The position numbers were made by a program, and so were the translations under genes. This document shows, in pieces, positions 12,714 to 43,347 of a stretch of 64,000 nt of DNA. The notes under the pieces were generated by a model. The model made no database searches and had not been told where the DNA came from. It worked only from the letters and a program-made list of their open reading frames with translations. Origin of the DNA: Actinernus sp. WN-2022 (Eukaryota > Cnidaria > Anthozoa > Actiniaria > Actinernidae); assembly GCA_030867875.1 (NCBI GenBank), contig JAOWCC010000936.1, positions 79,951,032 to 80,015,031 of the forward strand, in the 5' to 3' direction. Every line of letters starts with the position of its first letter. Position 1 is the stretch's first letter.

Positions 12714-12722
12714 TTTGGAAAG
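12704..12722 (-). promoter_or_regulatory. YY1-like motif spanning the CNTRL start codon
   Basis: The minus strand reads TTCCAAAATGGAGGACGG with the ATG in the centre. AAnATGGnGG is the core bound by YY1 in animals, and such sites often overlap start codons near TATA-less promoters. Motif match only; no transcription start is known here. Confidence 0.4.
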
Positions 12723-13720
12723 AAAAACTTAATCCAGCACAAGTCAACAATCAAGATTCAAGCTGCAAGGCCATATTCAAAACAGTCAAGGTCTTTCTTG
12801 AACAGCGATGATTTCCTTCTGTAGACTATAAGGTTCTGTGGCTCCTTATAATGTTTAATTGGACCTCTAAATTGTCTCCAAGGGATTTTAAATAAATTAG
12901 CTCTGGATTTGATCACCCTCTTTGTCACAAGTACATGTAATAAATAAGTCGCTCTTTTTAAGATTTTATCCAAGTACTCGGTCAAAATTACGTTCTTCCA
13001 CGATAAAGACTTCTTGCCTGCTCCGTTTGGATTCCGTAATTAAATACAGGTTGAAATCTCCTCACATTCGAACCAGAATGATCCCGTCGTGAAGCCAAAG
13101 GGCAAAGACATCCATAAATGATAAACCAAAATGGCGGGCAATTTTGAATGCCATTGGCATTGCTCTGTTTGGGTCGTTGGGGTAGTGATTATTGTACTTC
13201 ACGAAGTAACCTTAACTAATTGAGGAAAGATTAAAGGCTCAATACATAGAAACAACAACAGAAAAGAACTGAAAAGAACCAAAGTCCTAACTGATGCTTC
13301 AAGACACTGACAGCAGGGGGGATTTGTTCATTCCATGCTCACCGCATATTTATCCATTAGTGGACTATTACAAATCCTGCATTCTGATTGGCTAACCTAC
13401 TAAGGTCTATTTGTGATAGCCCGGCCCATGGTAGAGAAAAACCGCACGCATCTTCAATTTGTTTCTATCCATTATTTTCTACTGTCCTACTAGTTAGTTT
13501 ATACTAAAACAATTAGACCTCTCGCCCTCATGGGCTACGAGTTAAATAGCCCATTCGGCTCCGCCTCATGGGCTATTGGCTCGTAGCCCATTTACCGAGG
13601 GGTGTTGGGGCCGTTAGTTAATTAACGGCCTGAAGAAATAGAAAACATTTCCCGTGTTTCTATAGAGTTATAGAAACACGAGTGGGAGTTTGGGAAAACG
13701 AGAAATGGCAGTGATAACAC
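12723..13720. other. CNTRL upstream region
   Basis: Probable 5' UTR/promoter. A second ATGGCGGG core lies at about 13132. At 13520-13610 there is a palindromic repeat around tagcccattcggctccgcc and tcatgggctattggctcgta. No TATA box was identified. A 75-codon minus frame at 12758-12985 was not recognised and is not called. Confidence 0.4.
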
Positions 13721-13843
13721 TAGCCTGATTTTCAGACGGTCGAGGTCGTCCGCTCACTTCCTCCCACCTTCCCGACGGGGAGGTGCGAGGAAGTGGGTGC
13801 GAGGAAGTGAGCGGACGACCTCGACCGTGTGAAAATCAGGCTA
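13721..13843. mobile_element. Long hairpin/foldback element
   Basis: Nearly perfect arms of about 50 bp: agcctgattttcagacggtc, gaggtcgtccgctcacttcc mirrored at 13796-13842 with a short loop. Both ends share tagcctgattttc, as in a MITE terminus. Confidence 0.8.
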
Positions 13844-13954
13844 TGAGAACACGAGCCCGAAGGGCGAGTGTTTCCACAGCTACCAGTTCGAGTTCTTCCA
13901 AACTTCCACAAGTATATTTCAGCGACGATCAATGTACGATTTCCCTGTTCCAGA

Positions 13955-14045
13955 GGTTATTTCTCCTGCCGACACACCGGCTCCTTCTTCACTTTTTCGC
14001 CTCAGTCAGTCGCTTCGACTCTCGCCTCTCGGTGTGTCGGTAGGA
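13955..14045. repeat. Inverted repeat ccgacacacc/ggtgtgtcgg
   Basis: A 12-13 bp inverted repeat (ctgccgacacaccg near 13965; cggtgtgtcggtag near 14030) brackets about 60 bp. Possibly a very short MITE. Confidence 0.45.
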
Positions 14046-14195
14046 AAAATAACCATCCAGAGTAATGTGTGATGCAAGATAATTAACTGAAAAAAAGAAA
14101 AGGCACCAGAGCTAGAGAGTAGTTCTGGATAATTACCAGGGTATAAAGTCTCGAGCATTAAAGCTGAGCTTACACTCCTTATTCGCCTTGGAAAT

Positions 14196-14413
14196 TTTAT
14201 ACACAAACCAAGGCCATTCTGAAACTGGTGCGCTGCCGCCCCAATTAGTGTCCCAATTTTGTGTTTCCCCAGCAGTATTACATGTAATACTGCTGGGGAA
14301 ACACAAAATTGGGACACTAATTAACATGTAATACTGCTGGTGAAACACAAAATTGGGACACTAATTGGGGCGGCAGCGCACCAGTTTCAGAATGGCCTTG
14401 GTTTGTGTATAAA
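14196..14413. mobile_element. Foldback element with long arms and internal partial duplication
   Basis: The arms begin tttatacacaaaccaaggcc and extend through gcgctgccgccccaattagt and gtcccaattttgtg; the right arm mirrors this to 14413. The centre contains an extra copy of the inner arm (aatactgctgg twice around acatgt), so it can form alternative hairpins. Confidence 0.85.
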
Positions 14414-14439
14414 TACATTGTATATATTTCCATAATTTG

Positions 14440-14580
14440 TAATATACTTCAGTTGTCTAAATTAGTTTTGTTCGAGAGACTGGAGCAGCAATTCAACTAG
14501 AATAAAAGTTACCCGAATTGCGAGATTCATTCATCTTGTGATGTCACAATTGAAAGCTACGGGATTTTATTGTAGTAGTT
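14440..14580 (+). repeat. Interspersed repeat, left part, split by LINE relic
   Basis: Matches the complement of about 19750-19905: shared blocks are atacttcagttgtctaa, agagac.ggagcag and acccgaattgcg. The right part resumes at about 15836-15960 (ttgattcatcttatgacgtc), corresponding to about 19590-19680. A LINE fragment lies between, so this copy was interrupted by insertion. Confidence 0.7.
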
Positions 14581-14592
14581 TTCCAACTGTAT

Positions 14593-15440
14593 GTGACCAT
14601 GAATCCCTGCGATAGGACATTAGCTCTTAAGAAATTAAGAACGTGTATTAACGATGTCATCATCTGGAACAAGAGGAACAAGTTAGTATGCAATCCTTCA
14701 AAAACTGAAATAATACACTTTTCATCACGTTTTACCAAAAATCCATCTATCTATGATTTCACCATTGGCATGACTGACATAAAACTTACGAATCAAGTTC
14801 GTGCCTAGGTGTCATTTTGGATTCAAACCTTAACTTCCGTCCACATATTAACAACATATGTCGAGCATCATCCTTAGCAGTAAGGAATATTGGCCGTGTC
14901 CGCAAGTATCTCTCAAAAGATCAGATTGAACGACTAATACATGCGTTTATATCGTCCAGACTGGACTCAGTACTGCAATTTTTTTTATATGGCCTTCCAT
15001 CGTGTGATATTAACAAATTGCAGCGAATCCAAAATACTGCAGCCAGGCTTTTGACGGGAGCCAAACGCAGAGATAGTATCTCAGGAACTCTCAAGGAATT
15101 ACACTGGTTGCCAATAAGAGATCGGATTGATTTTAAGATGCTTTTGATGACTTACAAAGCATTGCATAATATGGCCCCAGTATATATACATATCTGAGCT
15201 TCTGACAAAGTACACTCCTGCACGATCTCTAAGATCTGCCAACAAATCACTCTAACAAGTACCTGCCAAGGTGAAGACCTGCACCTATGGACAAAGATCG
15301 TTTACGTATGCTGCTCCACACCGTATGGAACTCTCTACCAGAAAAAAAAAACTAACAGTATTGCGTCTTTCAAATCAGCACTTAAGACATTTTTATTTCA
15401 GAGACATTTTAAAGAAAGATAAAAATGGACCGGTCAGTTA
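14593..15440 (+). pseudogene. L2/CR1-type LINE reverse transcriptase 3' relic
   Basis: Three overlapping or adjacent open stretches (14593-14808, 14817-15197, 15271-15597 in part) encode pieces of the post-catalytic region of a LINE reverse transcriptase. Recognisable segments are [71 protein letters not shown] and MTYKALHNMAPVYI. Frameshifts (about 14808) and stops (after 15197) break the frame, so it cannot make a functional protein. The catalytic palm is missing. A TTA-rich tail occurs near 15838. Confidence 0.85.
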
Positions 15441-15599
15441 TTTTATCAGTTATTCTATCTTCCATCGCACATACATTCTCAAACGATTGGAATCTTTATT
15501 TGTTCAATTGTCTATCCGTCTGTTCCCGAAACGTTTTAAAGTAATACGGAAAAGTTATTTAAATTTTATTATTCTTTGCACTGGCATTTTTAACTGATT

Positions 15600-16600
15600 G
15601 AATTTTAATTGTCCAATAATCTATATTTCATTGGATGTACCATTTCCATTTTTTAATGATAGCAATTTAATATATAATAATTCTAAGTGTACGTGCAAAT
15701 TCGCATTACTTAAATAGATAAATAGATAGATTAAATTAGATTAGGTTATTAGATTGAATAGATTAACTAGGTTTTAAGTGTGCCAACATCATTGAAAAAA
15801 GCATTGAGACTTCGGTTTTATGCGTTTTCAAGAACTTATTATTATTATTATTCTCTCAGTGGGAGAGAGTTGATTCATCTTATGACGTCACAGGATCCAG
15901 GACAAGTAACCAAAATTAGAGATTATAAAATGTCAGAAATTTTACAAAATCTGCAAGATTAATACCTTTTTGTGAGAAACAAACACAATAGTAAAAAAAA
16001 AATTTGACATGCATATGATACTTGCACTTTAAGACTAGGGTCGTAGGGACTCGCTTGTGTATTTAATGCATTGTATATACAATAACCTTTATTTCAACTC
16101 GAATTGAAGAGTAGCAAATACATGCTAATATCTTCGAGAAAGAAGATATATCATAAAATAGTATCATTAGACGATTAGTTATATATCTTAATTATTCCTA
16201 GTCTTAGCTTCTTCAACGGGCGAAGAGCCTGCTAGCCGTCTCTCCCGTGTTTTTCGGAAGTGTGTTTTTTCGGATTTGGGTATCACCGCGCGACGAACAG
16301 TCAACCCTTCGGAAAACCCTCCCCTCCCCAATGGAGGATTTTTTTTTTCAGCCACTGATATGATACTGAAGGACAAGATCCACGCGTCATCAATAGAGTG
16401 TAATTACTGTGTAGGTTATATGCGTGGTTATTTGTATTCTCCAACATTTAAGTTTCCTTCTTAATCCAGGGAATACTGGTACCATAAGTCTCCATTGGGG
16501 ATGGGAGGATCAACCTTTGACGGGTTCATGTTCTTCGCATTCCTTTCAACTGGCATCTGGAGGAGAGCGATTTACGCAAATTCGCGAGTGCTTTGTCGTA
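15600..16600. other. Intergenic, AT-rich, no gene
   Basis: Simple ATT/ATAG-rich stretches at 15700-15860 and the resumed repeat to 15960. The 16180-16400 block (cttcttcaacgggcgaaga) shows no exon support. Confidence 0.45.
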
Positions 16601-16622
16601 CGCATCTTCTTCGTTTGTATTT

Positions 16623-16720
16623 ACTCGGACTGCCTGTGGCAGCACCGAGTCTTAATCTGCAAGCGGTTTTTACTCGGGCTGCCTGTGGCAGCACCGAGTC
16701 TTAATCTGCAAGCGGTTTTT
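16623..16720 (+). repeat. 49-bp direct duplication carrying a hairpin
   Basis: Two copies, differing at one base (actcggactgcc versus actcgggctgcc). Each can fold as ActCGG.CTGCC-tgt-GGCAG..CCGAGT and ends in ggttttt. Confidence 0.85.
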
Positions 16721-17040
16721 GTTTTGTTTCATGCAACAAAATTTGGACTTTTGACCCATGCGGTAATTTTTTCTTTGTTCCCATGTATTAAATTTCAAGT
16801 TCACCACCAATCAGATTGCACTGTGCTGGTCACGTGACACTCTCCAGGTTAATTTATTTACATAACTTAATACAGTAAATCAAGATGGTCGACCCGCGAG
16901 GAAATTTCTCTCAAATTTGGAGTCCCATCTCTCAAATGTAAGCAGTTTAATGTTTTATTTAACTTGACCGTGCGAAAGCCTTCCAACATGCTCAGGATAT
17001 TTCAACTGGCGCTCTTGTCGGAGCCGAAGGACCGCGATTT
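16715..17040 (+). repeat. Interspersed repeat, copy 1 of 2
   Basis: Matches 18755-19010 in the same orientation: shared blocks are aagttcaccaccaatcagat, acccgcgaggaaatttctct, ggagtcccatctctcaaatg and gctcaggatatttcaactgg. Noncoding in both copies. Confidence 0.88.
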
Positions 17041-18000
17041 TTACCCAGATGGCCAATGATTTTATATTTACAACGCGACGACCTGAAGGGGCTGCATGAT
17101 CAAACTCAAAGCCAGGATCCGGCTATCGAATTGGAATTTAGCGTGTTGCTTTCCTGCTGAAACCAAAGGCTTCTTCGATAGAAATGGCAAGATGTTGTGT
17201 TTTTCTAGGAGGACAAAATATTTCTCGTTTAAGCTTCTCTTTCGCCACGGCTTTGTTATTTGAATCTCTGTGGATTGGTATACTCAAATATACTGCACAA
17301 ATTATACCATACAACTGAATAAGAAGTCTTTAACAAAGCCAAACTCAACTTCAACTCAAGAGCAAAGCTGAGAGGGAAAGTGAAACTGAACAGTGTCTTG
17401 TCAGGTCATGAAGGTACGGTGAGGTTGAAAATATCTGCATTTCTTTGTCGATTTTTTGCGATAGTCAGTGTACTTTTTTGCCAAGTCTATTTATATCCAG
17501 TGTTATCCTTCTGATCATGATTATATACGTCAATCTCTGGAAGAATGCAGACATGCCAGTAGAAGATAACTGCAAATTTTTTTAAGTCGAAGAACCAGAC
17601 ATGTACGTACATAATCACATATACATGTACACAGAGACGTGCTGCAAACACTCATTGTCATAAAACTAGTCGCAAGCACATCTTAATTACTTAAACGAAT
17701 TTTCGGAAAAAGCAGAAAAGTGAGGCGAGTTAGAAAACAAAGCCGTAAGGACGGAGAAGAGAGAAATCAGAGATATTTAAAAAAAATGGAGAAGTCTGTA
17801 GGGTAACTAGCGGAACCAGAGGAAAATGTAAATTTCATTCTACAGTATCTCCAATCATTTCACATACCCGAGCAGTTCTCTCCAAAAATCTGAATCATAA
17901 AAAGAATCACTGCAAAATCATGCTGTCTTATTCAATGTCTCAGATGTATTTATAATTTTATTTTAATAGAATTGGATTAATTTTATCTGAACAAAATTTG
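17041..18000. other. Intergenic, nothing recognised
   Basis: No open frame of interest, tandem array or strong inverted repeat was found. Confidence 0.4.
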
Positions 18001-18008
18001 GCCCATCA

Positions 18009-18200
18009 CAGAACCAGTAAGCTCAGTGGTTAAGTGTCAGTCTGTTGTGCAGGAGGTTGTCAGAGTTCAAATCCAGGTAGGACCTTAAAATAACTGGGAG
18101 AACTGGTACTACATACCTTTGCTCTGACATCTGCAAATGGTTCTAAAAGCTTTGTGTCTTCTTGGATCACAATGTTAAATTGTAGGCCAACACTGAGAAT
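18009..18200 (+). mobile_element. tRNA-derived SINE, copy 1 of 3
   Basis: The head contains an A-box-like taagctcagtgg and a B-box-like gagttcaaatcc spaced as in a tRNA, followed by accttaaaataactgg and agaactggtactacatacct. The same body (cttaaaataact, agaact/aggtact) occurs on the minus strand near 56285-56365 and 63655-63853. Non-autonomous; would use Pol III for transcription. Confidence 0.75.
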
Positions 18201-18754
18201 GCAACCAAATCTCTGGTAGTGACCACCCTCAAGTGTAGTGGAATTATATAGTCATATAGATATAGAGTACATGAATTTGTCCCCGATTATAGCAATACCA
18301 TGCTAAATACATTTACTCTCTCCTCTGTTAGTAGTAGTAGTAGTACTAGTTCCCTTGGTGCCACTATATACATTTTATATATTATAAATATACAGGCTAA
18401 ATCTAGTAGATTACATACTACATAAAACATAATCATGACTGCTGCCTTAAAAAATCTTTATTATTGTTGTTGTAAATGGATGGGTAAATAATGCATGTAT
18501 CAGCAGCTTCCATCAGGGGTGGATCCATGGGAACCTAAGTGTCAGAATTAATTGTTTGTTGCCCATTGGTTGGGGGGGGGGGATGGGGGTGGGAAGTTCA
18601 CTTTGGTTCATGGATTGGGAACCAAGGGGACCGACCTTGTATGAATTTTTACTAATATTTACTAATTGCTACCGGCCACTCCTAAAGACTGCTAAATTCA
18701 GCTAAGAGGATTTCAAATGAAAGTGTATTTCATCTTCAATCTCATGTGGCCCGA

Positions 18755-19010
18755 GTGAAAGCTCAGATGGGCTCGTTTTTTTTGTTTCATGCAGCAAAAT
18801 TTTGACTTTTCAAGTTCACCACCAATCAGATTGCACTGTGCAGTAAATCAAGATGGTGGAGGACCCGCGAGGAAATTTCTCTCTAATTTGGAGTCCCATC
18901 TCTCAAATGTAAGCAGTTTTATTTAACTTCACTCGTGCAAAAGCCTTCCAACAGGCTCAGGATATTTCAACTGGCGCGAGTGTAAGCCCAGATGGGCTCT
19001 TGTTTTACTA
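18755..19010 (+). repeat. Interspersed repeat, copy 2 of 2, with similar ends
   Basis: Second copy of the 16715 repeat. Here it is bracketed by similar direct repeats: cgagtgaaagctcagatggg (18751) and cgagtgtaagcccagatggg (about 18976), both followed by ctc and a T-rich run. The bracket could be the element's own termini. Confidence 0.8.
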
Positions 19011-19559
19011 CAGTTCCTTCAGTACTCCTTATTAGTCTTGTGCTTTGACGTGAAGTTTAAAAACAGCGAGTTTAACCCACAAAATATGTTTTGTAACTTG
19101 ATGATCATGCATGCTAAGTTGACGACTCGTCGTGTAGGCGATCAGACTCAGTGTTAGTATATATGGTTTGATAGAGTTTGGGGCGGAGATAATGGATATC
19201 GATATATCAGTTTACAAAGAGCAAGATCTGTTATCACGATGGTGAGCTGCAAATAATTATTTTCTTCCATTGGCTTTCGATGAAGTCAAGCAGCCGGTTC
19301 AAAACATAAATTAGCATTTACAATTACATTTTCAATTACAGTTGATTTCCGATGTTTAAACTTCACTGGGGAGAACAGCAGTTTTTCGTGCTGGTAATCT
19401 TAAGAAAATGTCGGGAATTGGTAGGCTCAGGGAATTTACCGGGAAATTGTTGATATGTTGGGGCAAAATGAAAATAAATCGCGACAACTATTGAGAAACC
19501 ACCACAGCTCAATTGATAGCCCCAAAACTACAAAATATTTTCATCTAACACCTTGGCAT

Positions 19560-19905
19560 TTTTATCACCCAGTAATATTTTTCTCCTGCCAAACATTTCT
19601 GGCATTCAATCCCTAATTTTGGTTACTTTTCATGGATCCTGTGACGTCATAAGATGAATCAACGCTCCCTAAATAAAACTAAAATAATAATAATAATATT
19701 TTGACAGGGTGCTCACTTCACCATTATTTTTTTTTTTTTTTTTTTTTAATCTACAATAAGATCCCGTAGGTTTTCATTATGACATCACGAGATGAATCAA
19801 TTCCGCAATTCCGCAATTCGGGTAGCGTTTATTCTAGTTTAATTTCTGCTCCTGTCTCTCAAAGAAAACTAAGTTAGACAACTGAAGTATATCAGAAATA
19901 GAATT
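19560..19905 (-). repeat. Interspersed repeat, unbroken copy of the 14440 element
   Basis: Complement of the repeat split at 14440-14580 and 15836-15960. It contains ATT and poly-T simple stretches at 19685-19750. Confidence 0.7.
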
Positions 19906-20990
19906 TGGAGCAAAAAGAGATCATGTCGCTACGTGTAACTAAGCCCTGGCTAATTATATTTCTTACGAAGAGACTAGAGGCCATAGTCAAAGGATTCCGG
20001 AACTGAAAAGTTGATTCGATTTATTTTTCGTCGTGTATTGGCCGTTCAAAGTTGCCCAAAAACGTGTATTGGGTTGCCTTTGGACCAAGCGCGCTTCGCA
20101 AAATTGGCACTGGGCCTAGTTTGACGTCATCATACCAGAACACGCACGATCCGCCAATGCATGAAAAGCCAGCTCTCCGAAACGTTTATCGCGATATTAT
20201 CATCTTCCTCATTTATCCATTCAATTATTTTGCAAATATGCCAACGTTTCATACCCGCGAAGAGAGGGGTTCTGTTGATGACGTCACGTTTCATTCTCGT
20301 CCCAGTCCCCGAATGTGCGCGGAGATTAATCTAAATTTGGAAGTTTAGTCGCTAAAAAATTATGGCAACAATTTTTGTTTAATTTTTCGGTCAGGGCTTA
20401 TATGCACTTTAACTGAGCGGCAGCATTAGGTATACTAGTTTATTAACGGCAGTTATTGAGGAGCAAAAGAAACCGCACAACCAATGGTTTGTTTGTACCT
20501 AACGAACTCGGCAATTTGTGGACTTCATTTGTACTCACTTGAATAAGATCTAAAGTTGTGTTGATTGCAGGGTGACGTGGCGATCATTATCAAATTCACA
20601 ATCAGCGTGAATCTTTAAATACTGAGTGAAAGAAGTCTTCAAGGCTCAGGATTCTAGTAGTTGTAAGAGTGCAAACCGTATATTGTGACTTGGATAGTCT
20701 TTTCTGTTTCTCTCTCGAAGAAGGGAAGGAAGTCAGGAAAAAGGCAAAAGTTTTAATGAAATCACGTTTTTATTGGTGTATGTTGCAATTGAATAGACAA
20801 TACCAGGCATAACGATAATTTCACACACAATTTTTAAAGTGTTCTGAAAAAAGTATCAACAACCTGCGAACAGGCGATCTGAAGGAGCAGTGGATCAATA
20901 TATCAATTATTTAACTATACAGTTTGATAATGGCATGTTCATGTCTGTTCACAGCTAGTTTATATACAGTTTCCGGAATATTAATTGTTA
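19906..20990. other. ACADM downstream intergenic region
   Basis: A 98-codon plus frame at 20052-20348 was not recognised and has no splice or homology support. Nothing else was called. Confidence 0.4.
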
Positions 20991-20997
20991 TTATTGC

Positions 20998-21003
20998 TTT
21001 ATT
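20998..21003 (-). terminator. ACADM poly(A) signal candidate
   Basis: AATAAA on the minus strand begins 25 nt after the ACADM stop codon, implying a very short 3' UTR if used. Confidence 0.6.
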
Positions 21004-21027
21004 TCAAACAAAGAGTTGAACAAATAT

Positions 21028-41857
<20,830 letters not shown>

Positions 41858-42099
41858 GAACTTAAACTTTACAAAAACTTGGGAAATGGTTATTGATGGC
41901 AATGTATTTCATCCTCTGCCTGACAGTACATTACCAATGATTACTTGTAAGACCTGGCTGAAACTTCTTGGCATCACATTTCAAGATAATCCTTGTAATT
42001 GGGATATCCATTTTTAAGAATTGATAAGTAGGACAAGCATGCAGTAGAATGTACATTATGTGCATTTCTAAATACTATGACTTTCCTGTCAATCAACTA

Positions 42100-42412
42100 G
42101 ATATGCTCTTTCATAGTCTTATCATATCGTTATTATTGTTTGCATTGAAGTCTGGGGTTGCACTTATCATACATGTAACAAGTATCTTAACCAAATTGAC
42201 AGATTGCTAAAGTTCTTCGTGCTTTTAAATTTGGTTGTTTCGGAGCATATAGTTATTATGGACATTAATAGTAGGGATGGCAAGTTGTGGGAAAAGATTA
42301 CAGGCGACCCAAATTGCTTCCTCAAAGCCAAAGGCGAGGAATGACTATATTGTAAACTCACACGTGTGATTTGAGTAACCTGAATAAAGATTATTATTAT
42401 TAGAATAGTATT
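42100..42412 (+). pseudogene. LINE reverse transcriptase 3' tail fragment
   Basis: Plus-strand reading gives LNQIDRLLK and GKLWEKITGDPNCFLK in different frames, then gtaacctgaataaagattat with ATT repeats. This is the C-terminal end and 3' tail of a CR1-like LINE, in the interval between the ACADM and SNAPIN starts. Confidence 0.6.
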
Positions 42413-43327
42413 TTTGACATAGTCCATTTGGGTAATTAATCCATAGGGCACTACTAAGCTAGCTACATAAGCTTAACTATAAACTTAAGTAAGTTGTTAA
42501 GCTTATGCTTGCGAGTTGTGGAGTTATATATGGTGACTATGTAGAATTACAAAACGTAAAAACGTTTCATTTAGCTCATTCCACACCTCATCAACCAATA
42601 CGTTTTTGGTCTCAACATATCAAATCAATAGACTATTAATAGTCCACATGTTAGCACATCAAACTGATGGTGGGCCTCCATATATTGGACCGTTTTAAAT
42701 GTCATTATTGTCATTAGTTGAAACTGGAACTGGGAAAAAAGTTCAGTTCATGTCCAGTATTGAAGTTATTTAGCATGCGAAACAAAGACATAGTAATCAA
42801 ATGCTCACAAGTGACATCTGATGAGCAATACATGTTTCCTTACTGTGAGATTTCTGTGGAAAATCCGCCGAAGATAGACAACCGCCGCCATGTTTGTGTG
42901 GTCCAAAGATCACAAACAGGAAAATAATCGCGCCTCAGGGGAGGGCTGCGTGTCCTATAAATAATAATAAAATGTCTACTCAAAAGGTATCATATGGAGC
43001 TAATATCCTTATAGCATGACTTTCATCGTACAATCTACGAATTTTCAATACTTAGTTTATATTTATATGCTTCAGAAATAGTTTCACGGATGATATCAAA
43101 ATCCCATTTTACCCTACCCTACACGCTTTTCTAGTAGCCTTATTCCAAGCCTCTAGTGGAAATGAAAGAAGATCGATCCCACAGATTTGATACGCATGTT
43201 TTCTTTTGATATTTTTCGTTATAACATACGTGCATCAGTATTCACTTTTGAGTAAAATATGTTAGTTTTGTTGAAAATTTACTAGTGGCGCAATTATCAT
43301 CTGTCCCCCTCCCCTAAAGTACAGTGT

Positions 43328-43347
43328 TGTCAATCCAAGATGGCAGA
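43328..43347 (+). promoter_or_regulatory. YY1-like motif spanning the SNAPIN start codon
   Basis: CAAGATGGCAGAC contains the AAGATGGC core with the SNAPIN ATG inside it, the same arrangement as at the CNTRL start. Motif match only. Confidence 0.4.

Noticed and set aside
12758..12985. 75-codon minus frame upstream of CNTRL
   Set aside because: Not recognised; more likely 5' flank than an upstream coding exon, since the ATG at 12713 already gives a good N-terminus.
20052..20348. 98-codon plus frame
   Set aside because: No recognisable homology, no splice context; lies in repeat-rich intergenic DNA.
41858..41902. In-frame upstream extension of ACADM exon 1
   Set aside because: The extension has no ATG (it would begin at TTG); ATG at 41855-41857 is the first and gives a normal-length transit peptide.
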